64,000 nt of DNA from Setophaga petechia (GCA_024362935.1 JANCRA010000014.1:11959258-12023257), one strand, 5' to 3'; shown: positions 1 to 13,612, counted from the stretch's first letter. The notes: generated by a model not told the origin, from the sequence alone. A program made the numbers and translations.

Positions 1-1964
1 ATATCCATTCCTAGAAAAACTCTGTTGTTATAGTTGTACATCAAAGTAGGAGTAGGGTTATTTTCTGAGTGGTTTTTTTGGCTAACAAGTACAGTATCTT
101 ACAAAACCATTGCCAGAAACATAAAATCTTTGTTCAATGGGAAAGAAATGCACCAATTTAGCACTCCTATTTGAAACATTATGCAGAACAAAGGCTGTTC
201 TAAGTTCAATGCAAGTGTTACGTAAATATACTATTAAAAGTTTGGTCTAATAGAAAAAATTTATCTGGTTGGTTCTAAATCATATTGATAAATGTCAACA
301 TTTGTGTTTAACACAATATACACATTTGTGCAACCATCATCTCTGTTCAATGGAATTGATTTTATTGCTTGCACAAACCAGGATGAGCTTTCATCCTGGA
401 AAATGTTTTCCAGTAACACAAGGGCAGATCAGGAAATGTGTAAAGTGGATCAGTGCCCAAAATACTAAGTTATACATCTATTCTTGGAAAAACATGAGGG
501 CATGTTGTCTTCAAAAGAAAGGCATAAATTACAGAACATGAAGTTCGTTTGGACCAGCCTGTTGAGCTACACCATCAGTGCAAATCCTCAGTGTCACACT
601 GCACCATGAAGGGTGTATTTTGAAGGTAGCTGCCTGGACATGCACATGATGGGGGCAGTGAGTGCCAGTGGAACAGAGTTGCCATCTTCCCCAGGGATTT
701 TGCTGATTTCCACAGGGGGCTCCATGAATGCTCTCTGTGTCAGCACAAGAGAATGTTTAATCTTCACTGGAGTTGGCTTTTTTCCAGCAGGCATTCAGGT
801 TCTTGCCATTTTGCAATGCATTTGAAAATGCTCTCTAGGCTGAAATCCTACAGGTGTCATTGGCTGTGCCCAAATTTCCCAGCAGGTGCCCCTTGAGGCC
901 CTGGTCCATGGCCCCACCACTGCTCTGCCTTGCTCACCTCTTTAGGGCACTCCAGATGTGTGTGCAGCCTTCCCAGACCCTGAGAGATGCATTTGGTGTC
1001 CAGCCCTTCAGCTGTACCCAGTAAAACCTGCTGAGTTTACATTCCTTTTCCAGGGATGCCCACAGCTGAGCTGTTGACACGCTGACAGTGCCTGCACACA
1101 AACTACTCTGAGGTCCTTTTAGAAATCAGGTTCAGCTTTCCCCATTTGTACTTGCCCTCCATAAACCCCAGTAAAGGGGGAAACAGTGGAGAAACAGCAC
1201 GTGGTGCCATTGGTGACAGCCTCTGAGAAACAGGGAAAATTTAGGGAATCTAGGGTACAACAATCTTCAGTAAAACCTGCCCACCTATTTAGTATCATAA
1301 ATGCCTTTTGGAACAGTGTCATGTTCATTTTACACCTTAAGAGAATCTAACACACCTTTGCTTGTCTCATTAAGAGAAAAAGTAATATTTTTTAATAATA
1401 TCCAAGGCATTTGTCTCAAACTGCTGGAGAATCACTGATTAAATAAATGCAATGTGTTTGTATGATGAATGCTTTCTCTAGATGTTGCCCTACCTTCTGA
1501 TGATTGAGTCTAACCCTCTTTAACTACTTTGACAAGATTATTGCCTGAAGTAACTTTTTTAATTAGCATTCTTGTTTGTTTATGTCTAGAGATTGAGGGG
1601 GAAAATAGCTAAAAGCTTTGGAACAACTATTGAGTCTGCACTTGCTCTAAGCTGGAAGAAAATAATTTTTAGTATATGTTTAAAATTATATAACACGTTT
1701 CAGATGTTGGTTCAAATTACTGTTAAAATGACATTCAAATCTGGGAGTGTTTCTCACTGGCTTTATCCTTTTAAAAATTTCCACTGTGCTTTTTTTCATC
1801 TTTAATTAAATTTCAATTCATTTTATAATAGTAATTAAAGTATTTACAGCAAGAAATTCTATCCATTTGCAAAATGGCAATAAATTGTAACATTTTCACA
1901 AACAAACAAACTTCTTAGAAGGCTTGCAAAGTCTTTATCCTGCATTTGTAAGGCATTGAAGGGT
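1..1964. other. Non-coding stretch, no gene seen
   Basis: No open frame here looks like a real protein. The longest are 60-90 codons and they overlap on both strands. From about 600 to 1120 the base composition turns GC-richer but almost lacks CpG, as expected of old methylated DNA. From about 1370 it returns to AT-rich sequence. No repeat family or RNA gene was recognised. Confidence 0.6.
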
Positions 1965-2045
1965 AGATTATCAGCTGGTATAAGTCACTGTCATTCACTG
2001 GAGTCAGAATAGTAATTTTGACTTACAACAGTTTAGAATTTGGCC
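1965..2045 (+). repeat. Ancient hairpin-type interspersed repeat relic
   Basis: The left part contains ATCAGCTGGTATAAGTC and the right part GACTTACAACAGTTTAGAAT. These are imperfect reverse complements around a centre reading like 'TCATTCACTGGAGTCA'. From memory this resembles a palindromic repeat common in turtle, crocodile and bird genomes, whose consensus has a 'CAGCTGGTGTAAATC' arm and an 'ATTGACTTCAATGG'-like centre. I cannot give a Repbase name. It carries no coding capacity. Related copies appear near 8.2, 31.1, 58.2 and 60.8 kb. Confidence 0.5.
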
Positions 2046-5000
2046 AATAATGTAATTAATATAATCAAAACCATGTACAGACACCAGAATAAACAATACC
2101 AAACTCTAAGGCAAGTAACCTATCTTACAATGAAAATAAAACAAATGTCCCAGGCTTCTTAAATCACTGTTTCATTACATAGCTTTGCTTTCTATCATCT
2201 TTGATCTCCTTCATTTCATTAGAGCAAACTTCTTGTTGGAGGCATGACTGTCTTCCTATGAAACTGATCTCACATTCAGCACTGATATCTAATGACTTGT
2301 TCCAGTTTCATCTTTAAGTCTTTTTATACAGCACTTAAAAAAAAATAAACACAAATTATTACATCATCAGCAGAGGAACATATGGCCCATCCAAAAGTGA
2401 GTACACAATAAATATGTTTCTAATAAATACTTTGGTGCTGAGTAAATTTCAGAAGAGAGCAGACAATAAACCACCATTCTGCTATTAATGCCTTTTCTTA
2501 GCATGGTAGCAGTTATTGAATTAGTTTAATCATAGCCAAGCAGTTGAGGTGCAGTAGCACTGCTCATTACACCAGCCATTATCATCTCCCTGTTACCTTG
2601 GGCTTTCCTCATCTGTTTTGTATTCACTGTATCACTCATGCATGGCTTGCAAGCTCTCTTATGTTGTATAAAAAATGGGTGTATTTACATGTCACAACAG
2701 GGACTTGATATATGATTATGGACTTCAAGTTTTTTCAAGAATAAATACTGATTACAATAGTTTCAGGGCAATGGGGGGAAAAATCATTTAGCCTCAGGAT
2801 AGAACATTCTGTAAAAATTCTACCTTGTTTAGCTTGCATTGGTTTACAGCTGTGTAGAGAAACACAACAGAGAAAGCTTAGAAGAGCATGGCTACTACAT
2901 ATCAATTTTAGCAATTGTTGTCTCCAAAGTAAAATCTACAATGTTATTTTCATAAAGTGATGGCAATTTATTTGTGGTGTTTGTGAATTCTGAACATTGG
3001 AACAAATTAGGATGTTTTGAGTGGGTTCCCTTATCTATAATAAAAGTAGTGGAAGAACTAAATTTTGACAAACTCTGTATTTAGGCACAGATTCTTATAC
3101 ACGGAGTCTGGACAAATGAAGCTTCTGCAAGTACACTGTCCCATTACAGCTTTCTAATTAAAGATCAGCTGCAGGAAACAGTAAATTCAAAGCAGTGATG
3201 ACAATAGTAAAACTTCCCAGGGAAAAAGGAGAGCACTGGAGATAAGGATGCAAATATTCTAATAGAATAAATAGCACTAAATGCTTATGGTGACTCTAAG
3301 GCATTGTGCAACTATTCACAGTGGGCTGTAGATGGGAATATGAAAAAGATGAGTGTTCTAACATCAAGGGGTATGAATGACAAACAGATGCTAAACAGAC
3401 AAATGAGCTATGGCTGAAGGAGGCCAGTGCTGTTGTACGCTGAGGGAAGAGAGAGGAGAGGAAGAGGTGGATAAAAAAAAAATATAGCCCCAGAGAAAGC
3501 TGAAAACCATGCTGAGAAGTAGTCTGGAGAAGATCACAGGAAACAGCTTATGGAATTAAAAACATTTGGGAAATTACAGCACTTAGGAGGAATTAAATAT
3601 AAGAAAGTAATGGTCATCTGTGGAAATAGAAACTTCAAAAAGGAAGGACTGCAGCACAGAACCTGTAGGAGAAGAGCTAGAAAATCAGTAGATATGATCT
3701 CAGCATGAATAAAGAGGGTCATGCTAAGGACCTCATGCAGCAGATCAGTCTCTGGGAAGACCTTTCATGAACAGTTAACAAGAGACTTTGGCAAGAGAGA
3801 GCGAGGAAATGTCTGAGAGACAGGAATATCTGACTGAAGTGATGGTCTTACATCAGTCCCATCATGACTGGGAAGAATGTGTATCAGATATAAATAGCAG
3901 CTTAATTTATTTCAAGTGGATGTAACTTGTTTTTCACTGATACATCTTATTCTTAATTTGTTAAAGATGCTGAGATTATATAGATAATTATAAGCATAAT
4001 TTACAAAGTAATGTAAATTTACATTTACAGTTAAGTAAGAGCAGTACTAAAGGAAGAGACATACTAAAATTGTGCAAATGTATTTTTTATTTTCCTGATG
4101 AATTAACCATATTGAAAGTATTATTTTCAGACTCAAACACCCATGTAAGCCAGTGGAAATATTTGTCCTGTGTTTAGATTTAAGAAATGGACCCAAGTAT
4201 AGATAAGAAAATGAGTTCATAATGAGAACAGATGCTACAGAGACAAAAGATATCTTTAAAAATCGTATATGGCTTAATCCCATAGCCATTTTCTGTGCAT
4301 TTGGAGTCTAGCTTTTAGAAGTATTTGACAACTGTTCTGCTCAGCAGTGCAACGTGGCTGGTGCAGAGGCTGCAGAAGCAGTGCTCACCTCCCTGCCTGT
4401 GACAATCAGCTGTCTGCCTGGATGTTTGCCAAACCATTCCTGTACCAAACCTGACATGAAGTTTCATGGGAAACCAATTTTCATCTCATTTCCTTTGTGC
4501 CAAAATCTCTAAGGTGCAGACCATGGGAATTAATTTCTAGAATCTAATTGAGTGGGACCGGGATTAGGGACCTTGGTACCTTTGTGCCCAATTTTAAGGG
4601 CTTATTTATCTGAACAAAACTTGCTTATTACTTTGTTAAGTTTTGTGAGACAATCCCAAAGTTCCTTAGGCTAATGTAGAGTAACCTTACAAAAGACAAT
4701 TTTTCCTTTCCAAATTATTCAGAAGGTAGCAAAAATACATTAAAATTACTTTAGGAATGGTTCCAGCTCCCTCATATACTGAGCAAAAGAGGTGAAGTCA
4801 CTGGAGAAAAGGAGGAGTGTCCAGCTGTGCTTGGAAAATGCAAGTTCATTCAAACCACGGGGTGTAGGAGAGCAAAGCTGAAATTGTGGGTTCTGTGAAT
4901 GATGGTCCAAGTGTGCCCAAGAGCAGAACCTCAAATTCTGAGTGAAAACATTTTTTTGAGTATGTGTTTGAACTTCTCCATGCCTCTGAGGATGAGTACC

Positions 5001-5581
5001 AAGAGAGAGCTTCTGACCTTTTGGTTTTGTACATTCTTGTGTGAGACTTTGAGTAGTCTCACCACAACAGCTTGTTTTAAAGTTACAAAATCACCAAAAG
5101 CTTCTGTGATCATAGTAATGGATGCATTTTTCAGTTATATTGCAGAATGGCTGTGCAAACTGACCATCAGTGTGATAGACATGAATGAATTCAAGAAATG
5201 TAACAAACATCAGAGTAATGAGAAATTTTAGGGGAAAATAGAAAATCTCTTGAGCTATCTGAGTCCTATGAGTCTCCATTTTTGAGAGCAGAAGTGTAGC
5301 AAGTCTGTCAGGAAGGCTCTTACAGCCATTGGTTAGAAGTTGACCTAGATATACTGTTGCAAATGTAAGCACAGTTTGGAAATGTGTATTAAATGCTGTT
5401 GATAGTGGAAACAGGAGCTCAGAATAGGAAAGAGAGAAGAAACCAGAGTCAAAGGTTGCTCCAAATTCCATATGGCAGCAACAAGTGTGAGCAAGCTAAG
5501 ATTACCTCACCAACAGAAGTCTCAAGTGTTGAATGCCAAGTTAGAACCCCAAAATAAGTTTTTCCTCATCCACTTTTGCAG
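2046..5581. other. Non-coding stretch, no gene seen
   Basis: Only short, mutually overlapping open frames occur, up to about 126 codons near 5.1-5.5 kb on the minus strand, and none shows a recognisable motif. The part near 2500-2660 is compositionally complex and has a mild conserved-element look, but no strong motif supports a call. The run near 3471 is a short A-rich stretch. Confidence 0.55.
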
Positions 5582-5654
5582 AAATTTAGTGACTGCAACT
5601 CCAACTGCAGCTGGAGAACAAGAGGAAACGAAACATTTCTCAGAAAATGGAAAG
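5582..5654 (+). other. Weak candidate exon with good splice borders
   Basis: The 73 bp segment is preceded by 'CCACTTTTGCAG', a reasonable acceptor, and followed by AAAG|GTAAGA, a near-consensus donor. Two of its three forward frames are open, so frame gives no discrimination. The peptides are NLVTATPTAAGEQEETKHFS... and KFSDCNSNCSWRTRGNETFL..., and I recognise neither. Just downstream lies an unusual small CpG cluster (ATGCGCGTG, AATCGGGCGG). In 64 kb several such splice-like pairs are expected by chance, so this is a flag rather than a gene call. Confidence 0.15.
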
Positions 5655-8218
5655 GTAAGATATGCGCGTGTTAATCGGGCGGTGTTTATATCCTCCTCCT
5701 TTGTTCTCCCTGTCCACTTTCCCAAATTAGAAGGGTACCCTCAGTGTTCTGGCAGCAGGAGTATTCAAAAGAGAAGTTTAACTGCTTTTTTTAGAAGTTC
5801 ACTCATGTTAAGTGCAGCCAGTGCCCTCAGAAAGCAGCACCTACCTACCCTAAAAAGCTGAATGTTGTTTCACTCCCAGAAGTGAACATTATTCCACCTC
5901 ATGTTTCTTCAGGATTTTTCTAAAACCATTTGCTACTTAAAGCTTTGCTTCTGGGTAATAAAATCTCATTACAGTCCTTTTGCCTTCATAGTTCAGAACT
6001 CTGAAATGAAAATATCTTGGTCTCTAGGACTTCTGCTGGGTGTGCTGAGCTTATGGCTCTTTTCTCATCCTAAAGATGTCCTCAAGCCAGCAATACTTAA
6101 CTAAAACTCTCTACATGTTCCAGTTTTGGGAGACCTAGAAGTCATCTTGACCTGAAGCTCTAGAACTGTGAACAATCTTATCACAAGTCAAACTGCAAAA
6201 CCATCAGATATTTCCAGGCAGAGAACACAAGTCTCCATGGGCCAGCAAAGTGGCAAATGGTATAACACCCTAATTGCATCAGCATAATACAATCCCATTG
6301 TTTTCCTGGGTAGCCTTTTTCATTCTGAGTGCCTCAAGGTGCACACTAATTTTTTTTTTGCAACCTGCAGCTCAATTCTCTATTGATAATATTGAAAGTA
6401 TAATTTTTACAAGTTTTACAGAAAGGTTCTTATGTTCTATACTCTTAAGTAGAAAATAGGTAAAGAATGAGGATTTCTAAGCCTTTTGAATGCATCTTAT
6501 TGTGGTAGCTGCATCTAATTGTGATAATTTTCTGTATGTATTTAATATTATTTAAATTCTCTGTGATGATGGGTTCTGTGCATGTGATACAGAAGTGTTT
6601 CTAAAAGTAGTTGTCATCGTGACCCATTAGAGTCTATCTAATGCAATATCTATCCCATAAAGTCAGGGATTCATGAGACTACAAAATAATTATTAAGATA
6701 ATAGTGTAAAAAAGGGACAAAACCAAATTATGTAACATTAGCTTTGTTAATTTTTTGTTACATAAAATTAAATTTTGAAGTAGAAATTTACTAGGTTGAG
6801 CATATAAGTATCTGCTCTGAAAAAGTATATTTTCTCATATTAAAAATATTTTTCTTTCAGCACTGGCTACAAATGTCTTTTCTTATCTCTTATGGTTTCC
6901 AGTACTAGGTAAATTCATAGCTCAGAGGAATGGTGTAATTCCATGTAATGAGTTACATGATATACTGAGCCAGTTTTAATGTATCTTAGTTTGAGAGAGG
7001 ATTTTATTACTTTTCCCAAATATTATTTTGTTGATTCAACATTACCATAAAACCTCATTCAGATAACTCTAAATATCTTCTTTAAAGCTTACACAGGCAC
7101 CAGAACTGAGGGGGTACAGACACAATGCAATCCTTAACTCACCCCTATTGTGCAGGAACAGAACAGGAGCCTCAAAGCTGCTGGGGGTCTTACATATCTC
7201 ATATGTGCTCGAACAATGAAACAAATTATGAACAGGGCTTAAGACTCAACTCTGAATTCTTGCCTTTGTGAGTTTGTGTCTCATGCATGGAGAGCAGTGA
7301 TTTTGCAAGGTACTCTGAGATGTGGCCTGTCTGTCTGTGAATAGAACCAGATGGATTATTTTCTGAAGTTTGACATTCAGACAAGGGATCTCTCCTTCTT
7401 TGGTCCGGCACTTTTATTAAGTCTGCACATGGAGGTTTTATATATTAATTCATTCATTTCAATAATAATGTATTTATACTGATAAAAGCATAATTGCTAG
7501 TCTCACACACTGCAATGCTGTTCTGCTATGCTTTAAAATGTGCTAGGGTAAAAAATGCAATTACTCTAATGCACAGAATCTAAACCCACCCAATTTTAGG
7601 CTGTGCTGAAGAAATGATTATAAGGTCAAAGATGCACATTCAGAGTTATTTCACAGAGAACATCTGAAGTGGTAGCTAGTTTTACAGAATGTTTCAAATG
7701 TGTTGAATTGGCCAGCCAAAGAACTCCTTGGCTGATATCATGACAAAAGATGTGTGAGTGTTCAGGGCCCCAGAGCCCAGCAGTGAGGCAGAGCCAGGTT
7801 GCACAGATGCCATTCAGCTGAATCTGCCTTTGGATAACCTCCATGCATTTACTCCAAGAGGAAAATACGATTCAGTGCAACAAGCAAAGCCCTTTACTGT
7901 TCAGAAAACAAATGCTGTATTAAGTTTAATTACTTCAGCCACCTACTGATGATCTGAAATATCTTTTAACAAGCCAAGAGTTCTCAGCTTGGCTGTTGCC
8001 TTGGCCGCAGGACCTTTCACTGTACAGCTGTGGGGAAGTGCAGCAATCAGAGTTTAGATTATTCTTTTGGCAGGTCATGAAACAGAAGTAGTTTCTCTTT
8101 GCCCTCCTACCTTAAATTTTGATTTGGTGTCATTATGAGATTTATAAAGATGATCTGCATCTGCCAATACAGAGAAGTGAGAGAGGGGGAAGATGTCATT
8201 ACAAAAAGATCAATAATT
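5655..8218. other. Non-coding stretch, no gene seen
   Basis: AT-rich sequence with a 9-T run near 6351 and no recognisable repeats or open frames beyond about 70 codons. Apart from the CpG cluster at 5664-5682 noted elsewhere, I see nothing in it. Confidence 0.55.
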
Positions 8219-8260
8219 ATGGATCAAATCCTGCTTTGACTGAAGTGACAGAAATGGCAT
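8219..8260 (+). repeat. Short relic of an ancient sauropsid repeat
   Basis: The string begins ATGGATCAAATCCTGCTTTG and continues with a GAAGT...ATGGCA stretch. From memory it resembles the 'GGATCAAATCCTGC...CCATTGAAGTCAATGGCA' motif found repeatedly in turtle, crocodile and bird genomes. It is only about 42 bp, so the assignment is tentative. Confidence 0.35.
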
Positions 8261-11014
8261 GGTTTCAACAGAATTAATACTTGCAATTCACTGACAGTAA
8301 AACCTTATAAAATTTTATTTCTATTAATAAGGTTGTTCACAGTTCATATATGTATGATGCAAAACAAACTTGGAAAATCCTTACATTTTTTATAGGAATG
8401 GCACTTTTTCAGACTACTGTGAGGAAAATATGGTATATGTAAAAGATCAGCTGCTGGCATTCAATTGGGGGTATAGGTCATACAAGAATGCCCCATCTTG
8501 GCATAAGCATCAGCAACTGGATGCTGTTCTTCCAAAACTCAGTGTTATGTCTTCTATTCACAGTCCTGTGACTCTGAAATGCAAAAATTTCTCAGAAGGT
8601 AAAAAATCAGAGTGGGCAATTTGACCCCTCCTCTTTCTGAAGTAGAAAGATTGAACATAAACTGGTTTTTTGATCTTTGAAATTTACTAAGTGTGAATCT
8701 TAACGGCACCATAGCAGCTTTCCTAAGAAGTATGTGCAGGACACCTGTGTGTGGCCTAGGGAGCTCTCCTTCACTGTCTTCTTTCAATGTGCTTTATTCA
8801 CAGGGGTGGAGCCCACTCAGCAACTTTCAGACAGCAAAGTTTGTACAGTGGGATGCTGTTAACTGGACAATTGGATTATTTTACATTTTTAGAATAGCTA
8901 CTGCATTTCAGAAAAACAGGGGGAAGCTCTTGTAGTTTTGTTTTGGTTACAGCTACATGATAACATTTTCTCAACTTTTCAATAGAGCTCAGTTTCTTAC
9001 AAGAGGAAAAATCACTGGCCTGTTCACAAAAAAAAATGTCTTTGGTCTCAAGGCTTATGTATTCACTGGGGAGGTTGGACTGTGCTCCAGCAAACAGAAT
9101 TAATCAGCAAGTCATTGCCTTCCAGAAGTAATGTGTAACACCTTGTTTTGTTCCTTGGTTCAAAAGGCACTGTCACTGTTGTACACCAGTGTGGTTTTTT
9201 TAAAGGCTATAATTCATATGCAAACTAAGCAGGGATTCATGATTTCATAATAAAATGTTGAAACGCTTTGATCATGAGCTGGAAGGAGGTGTGAAACAGT
9301 GCTTCAGAAACAGACAGATATTTGTGTAATCAGCCTTTATGTATTGCCAGTTCAGAATAATAACATATAAAAAGCCCCAACTTACCTCATCTGCCTGGTA
9401 CAGCCAAGGCATAAATAAAAGAGAACAATGGAATTACTATTACTCACTCACTGAGCCCAGCTACATCACTGTATTCTTTATAATTGCTGGCAAGAAGATT
9501 AATGTTTTGTTAAATATCAGACTAAGGTCACAAGGGGGCTTGCAGGACTGTCTAAACATCTAGGTTTTAAACTCCTTCCTTCCTTCTTCCCTTCCTTCCT
9601 TTTTTCTATTTTTTTTAAATTTTAATTTCACAGAGATGAACTTTCACAATTTCCTTTAATTATTGTTACTTTTATGTTTTTGCATTTGAAAACTTTTGAG
9701 AACACAAAAATAAACAAGGACAATTGCTGTGTGGCTGGTAAAGCTTAATCACCATATTGATGGTAAGGGGTTTAGTGTGTTAGAAATAGTCCTGTCTCAT
9801 TTTGCCTTTCATGCCTCTGTTTTTCATGTCTGTTAGTTCTGTATCTAAATTGAGATTTTTTTTCCTCATTATATTAATACTGGTTATCCTAAATTGCAAT
9901 CTGTTTCCTCTAAATGTCTGTTAACTTATAGCTTGTGATTACAATGACAAGACAGTTGAAGTGAAAAGCTCATAGCTTTGCAGACTGAGGAAAGGAGATT
10001 TACACCTTCTGCACCTTCAGGTACATGTACCTGAGGTCACTAGCTCCAGTTTCAGATCTTCTGCAGCAAACTGGTGTTGACATTTCCTTTTCTCTTTGTA
10101 CAGATAAAACCTTATGGTTACCAGTTTCCCCTGTCATTCTATAGAAATAGTCATAGAAATATTGCATCATAAATTTTTTAAAGAAAGTAAAATATTTGAT
10201 CCATATGGTAAAACAGCTTTAGTTAGAAATGATTGTTCACATAAGAGATTTCTGGTAAATATAAACACAGTTGTTTCTGGTGAAGGAGCAAAGAAATTAT
10301 ATAGTCATCTTAATCTCTTGTTTAGACTACTGCCAGTCATTTGCAAAATGCAAATATCTTCCTCATTTGGCTCAGATTATCCTCCAAATTACACAGGAGC
10401 AGTCTGGGCAGCAGCAGCCAGTCTCATACCAGAGTGGTGAATGTGCTCTTCAGGCCAGCCCAGCCCCAGCCATGGCAGAAGGTCTCTCTGAAGACCAAGA
10501 CCTGGAGGTGCTCCTGGGGCCAGCTCAAGGACCTGGGTGCCACAGGACCATGATGTGCCCCTCTCCCACCTCTCTGTCACTTCTGAGAGCACAGGGGAGC
10601 ATAAATGGCACCAGTAAAGCAGAGAAAGGTTTGTATTAAAGAATTCTAATTTCTTGGTGTTATTTGCACACTAACAATGAGAGGGCTCCTTAAAAAAATT
10701 ATGTCATTAGAGTCCATTTGTGTTTTTTAGTGGAGCAGGTCTTTTCCTCAAAGAGAGGTAATTTTATGTGGTATTACTGATTTTATGAATATCTTCAGTT
10801 ATCTAATATTAAATGAAAAGAAGGACTTCAAATATGGGCAGCAGTGTTGAAAGTCATATATTTAAATCCTACCACTTTGCACAGAATTAGCAGTGCTGCC
10901 AAAAAGCAGTCTGCAATACCTCAACAACTCTGACTGGCTTCAGAAAAAAAGGTTTAGCAATATGAGCTAAAGGGAATAACAGATCCAAGAACTCCTGCTC
11001 TCGGTCCAGTTTAA
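8261..11014. other. Non-coding stretch, no gene seen
   Basis: Open frames reach 122 codons near 10.3-10.6 kb but overlap others in different frames and have no recognisable domain. A GC-richer patch lies at about 10430-10600, with very few CpG. The rest is AT-rich intergenic or intronic sequence. Confidence 0.55.
9572..9607. repeat. Pyrimidine (CTTC)n-like simple repeat
   Basis: This is an uninterrupted pyrimidine run of 36 nt built of CCTT/CTTC units with small interruptions. It is followed by a T-rich stretch broken only by single A bases. It is low-complexity DNA, probably length-variable. Confidence 0.85.
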
Positions 11015-11092
11015 TCTATGACTCTTGGAAAAGTATTTTATTCTGTCTTACTCAGTTTGCCTGTTAGAAATGAGAAATAATGAAAAATCTGT
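11015..11092 (+). repeat. Ancient MIR/L2-like SINE relic (core region)
   Basis: The order of words follows the MIR/L2 core I know: 'TGACTCTTGGAAAAGTATTT', then 'CTCAGTTTGCCTGTTAGAAA', then 'TGAGAAATAATGA'. The family pattern is TGACCTTGGGCAAGTCACTT, then CCTCAGTTTCCCCATCTGTA, then ATGGGGATAATA. It is strongly diverged and truncated. L2 and MIR cannot be separated without alignment. Confidence 0.45.
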
Positions 11093-13548
11093 TCCTGTTT
11101 TCCTAGAGGTCAGTCATGAAAACACTGTGTGATTAATTATATACCAATAGGTGTTAAAGTGTTGTTATAAGAATCCTATTCTCTACATTCTTCAATGTGG
11201 AATTGTGAAAATTAGCTGTAGAAAATAAAATTTGAGTCCTAGATTTACTAATACTGAAAATACCCTTAAGTTTCATAATTTCTTGTTATCCCAATTAGAT
11301 ATACCAAGATTTATTACCACATCATTGAAAAATTACTGCAGTTTTTCCCTTTTGTTACAAGCCACTGAAATTTTAAGGACAAGGAAAGGCGCATAGGAGT
11401 GTTGGGGAATGGAATTTGCTAAAATTATTTTAAAAATTAAAATAAGTAGTAAGACACCATGTGATTCATTTAATTTGTAAGAATTCTTTATGAGCCATCA
11501 CAGTATTGTGAACTAATTACTCCATAATTTCAATTTGTAGCTCTGCCCTGGAGACATGAATGCTATTCCCATTTGTATCAGCCAAAGATGTGGTGCAGTT
11601 TTCTTTTCTTAGCAGCTAGTGTAGGGAAAAGTATGGCCTGGAGGTCTTGGCAGTCTAATTTTGATAAAGAAAAATTGCTAAATATCAATCAATAATTGTT
11701 AAATCTTTCCCCTCTGACATTGCAGCCTCAGAGAGGCTTGCAAAAAGCTGGTGTCCAACGAGATGTTCCAAGTTTTAGCACTGAGTGTGGTTGATACCAG
11801 GTTCTCTGCAGAGAACAGCTACAGGTTTGCACTCTGCTGTTGCAAAGACTTGTTCACCACCTGTTTTTGATATGGTTTATCTAAAGAGGGAAGCTGAAGC
11901 CCAAGCCATTGGAAGGAAAATAAATGAAGTAGGAAAACAGGGAGCAGGTCCAGTTCTTTAGTTTTTCTCAGTGCCAGAAACTGAGACTTTGACAAGTTTT
12001 TTAGTTTACTTTCAAAATGTTCCACTCAGTACCACATATCTCAAATAGGGGGTTTCTTAGAGCTTTCTTTGTCAGACATACCAGTGAGATTTACTCACCA
12101 ACTCTTGTCAGCCTAGGTCACATAAGTCTTAAAACTACCCTTTATTACTTGCACGTGCTTGATCAAGAAGCTCATCTGTTCAAAGTCCTTTATCTTTCCT
12201 CACATCACATTTCCTTCCTTGTGCATGCTGCTTTGGTGATGTTTCTGTAACAGTCAGGTCGCTGAAATTGTTAATGAGGTTTGAAGAGGCAGAACCTAGG
12301 TTTTGCCAAAATTCAGGGTGGTTTTGAACTAAGCCAAAACTGTGGACAATCAGCTGAGACCTACAACCCTGAGTTATTGCAGCTCTTTTAATCCTGGCTC
12401 TTATCCAGCTAACTCCTTAACCCCAACCCTAGGAAATATGCTTCTTAACTATCCTCAGTGGCTCTTTAACACAGTGTGGATAAATTTCTTCTCCAGTTCC
12501 TCTGGAGAGGCAGGAGGCAAAGCACTCTGCCATTGTCACATCCCTGGGCTGAGGGTCCCGGAAAGGCAGCTTCAGTCCCTCATACAGCAGATTGGAATCA
12601 AATAATGAGGAACCCTGAGCAAAACCAAGTTTTAGCTCTTTGTCTTTTATACAGTCAAGATTAAAAAAGAAGTTGGTAACCAAGTGAGGGATAGAATTTA
12701 TTTTTCCAGACTCAGTTTCTCATGATGCATATTAACAAAATGTTTTCATTGCACACGTAAAAACTGAAATTATTGTTGTTCAGTTGTGAGATTATTTCCA
12801 TTGGTTGCATTCAAAGTATTTGCATGGTCAGAGAAGGAAAGTATTAATCAGCGAAATTGAATAAAACAGAGTAGGACATCTTTAATATAGATAATCCTTT
12901 ATAATTTATAGAGAGAGAAGGCACAGCATTTGTATGTGTAGAAGTATGTATGGTCTGCAGAGGCGAAAAATAAGGTGGAAGAAACATTAGAAGTTATTTA
13001 TTAAAGACATCACACATTAAAATTTAAAAAGCTAAATTACTGTTCAGGTTAAGGACCTATAAAAGGTATTAATATGTACTGAAATTAATTAGTCTTGCTT
13101 TGAAGGAGAATTTGCCACTTACACATTTGTGACTTATGTTGGGAAGCAATGGGAAAGAGTAGTTCTGCTTATTTGTTGATCCATTCAGCTGAACTGAGTG
13201 TAGTTGTTTGTAACCTTGTTATTTCAGACAGATGTGATGTCATCTCTCACTGCTCCCATCCAGCCTCTCTCTGCTGCAGTTAAGTTAAACCACAGGAAAA
13301 GAGCAGTCAGGAGCACAGAAGAGTCCCATAATTGAAAATAGGTGCATTTTGCAGTTGAACATTCCTGCAATTTGGAACTGAAACCAAAAGTGAATATGCA
13401 GCTTTGCTCCTGGGAGAACAAGAATGGGAATTTTTCTCTAACTGCCTTTTCTATGCAGTTCAAGTCAGTGATCATATTTTAATAGAGACCATCTCTCCAT
13501 TATTTCTTCTAAGTACAACAGTGTTACTATGTCAATTTCTTTTCTCAG
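11093..13548. other. Non-coding stretch, no gene seen
   Basis: AT-rich with scattered short open frames (up to 87 codons) on both strands. Near 12.7-12.9 kb there is a complex stretch containing the words ATTTGCATG and TTGAATAAA. It could be regulatory but is not distinctive enough to call. No repeats recognised. Confidence 0.5.
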
Positions 13549-13612
13549 GTGACATGTGAGTAAATAAGTTATTACATGTCTAGAAGAGGGGAAGACACTA
13601 TAAATATCAAAG
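13549..13612 (+). other. Splice-like segment, possible non-coding exon
   Basis: A strong polypyrimidine tract and acceptor (CAATTTCTTTTCTCAG) precede this 64 bp segment, and CAAAG|GTAAGA follows it. All three forward frames contain stops near the start (TGA or TAA), so it cannot be an internal coding exon. If used at all it would belong to a long non-coding RNA or an untranslated region. A chance match is the more likely reading. Confidence 0.12.

Noticed and set aside
5091..5471. 126-codon minus-strand frame
   Set aside because: Hydrophobic by composition, no domain, and overlaps plus-strand frames of similar length.
5472..5861. 129-codon open frame as a single-exon gene
   Set aside because: No recognisable motif, and a minus-strand frame overlaps it. 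A sub-segment is kept only as a weak exon candidate.
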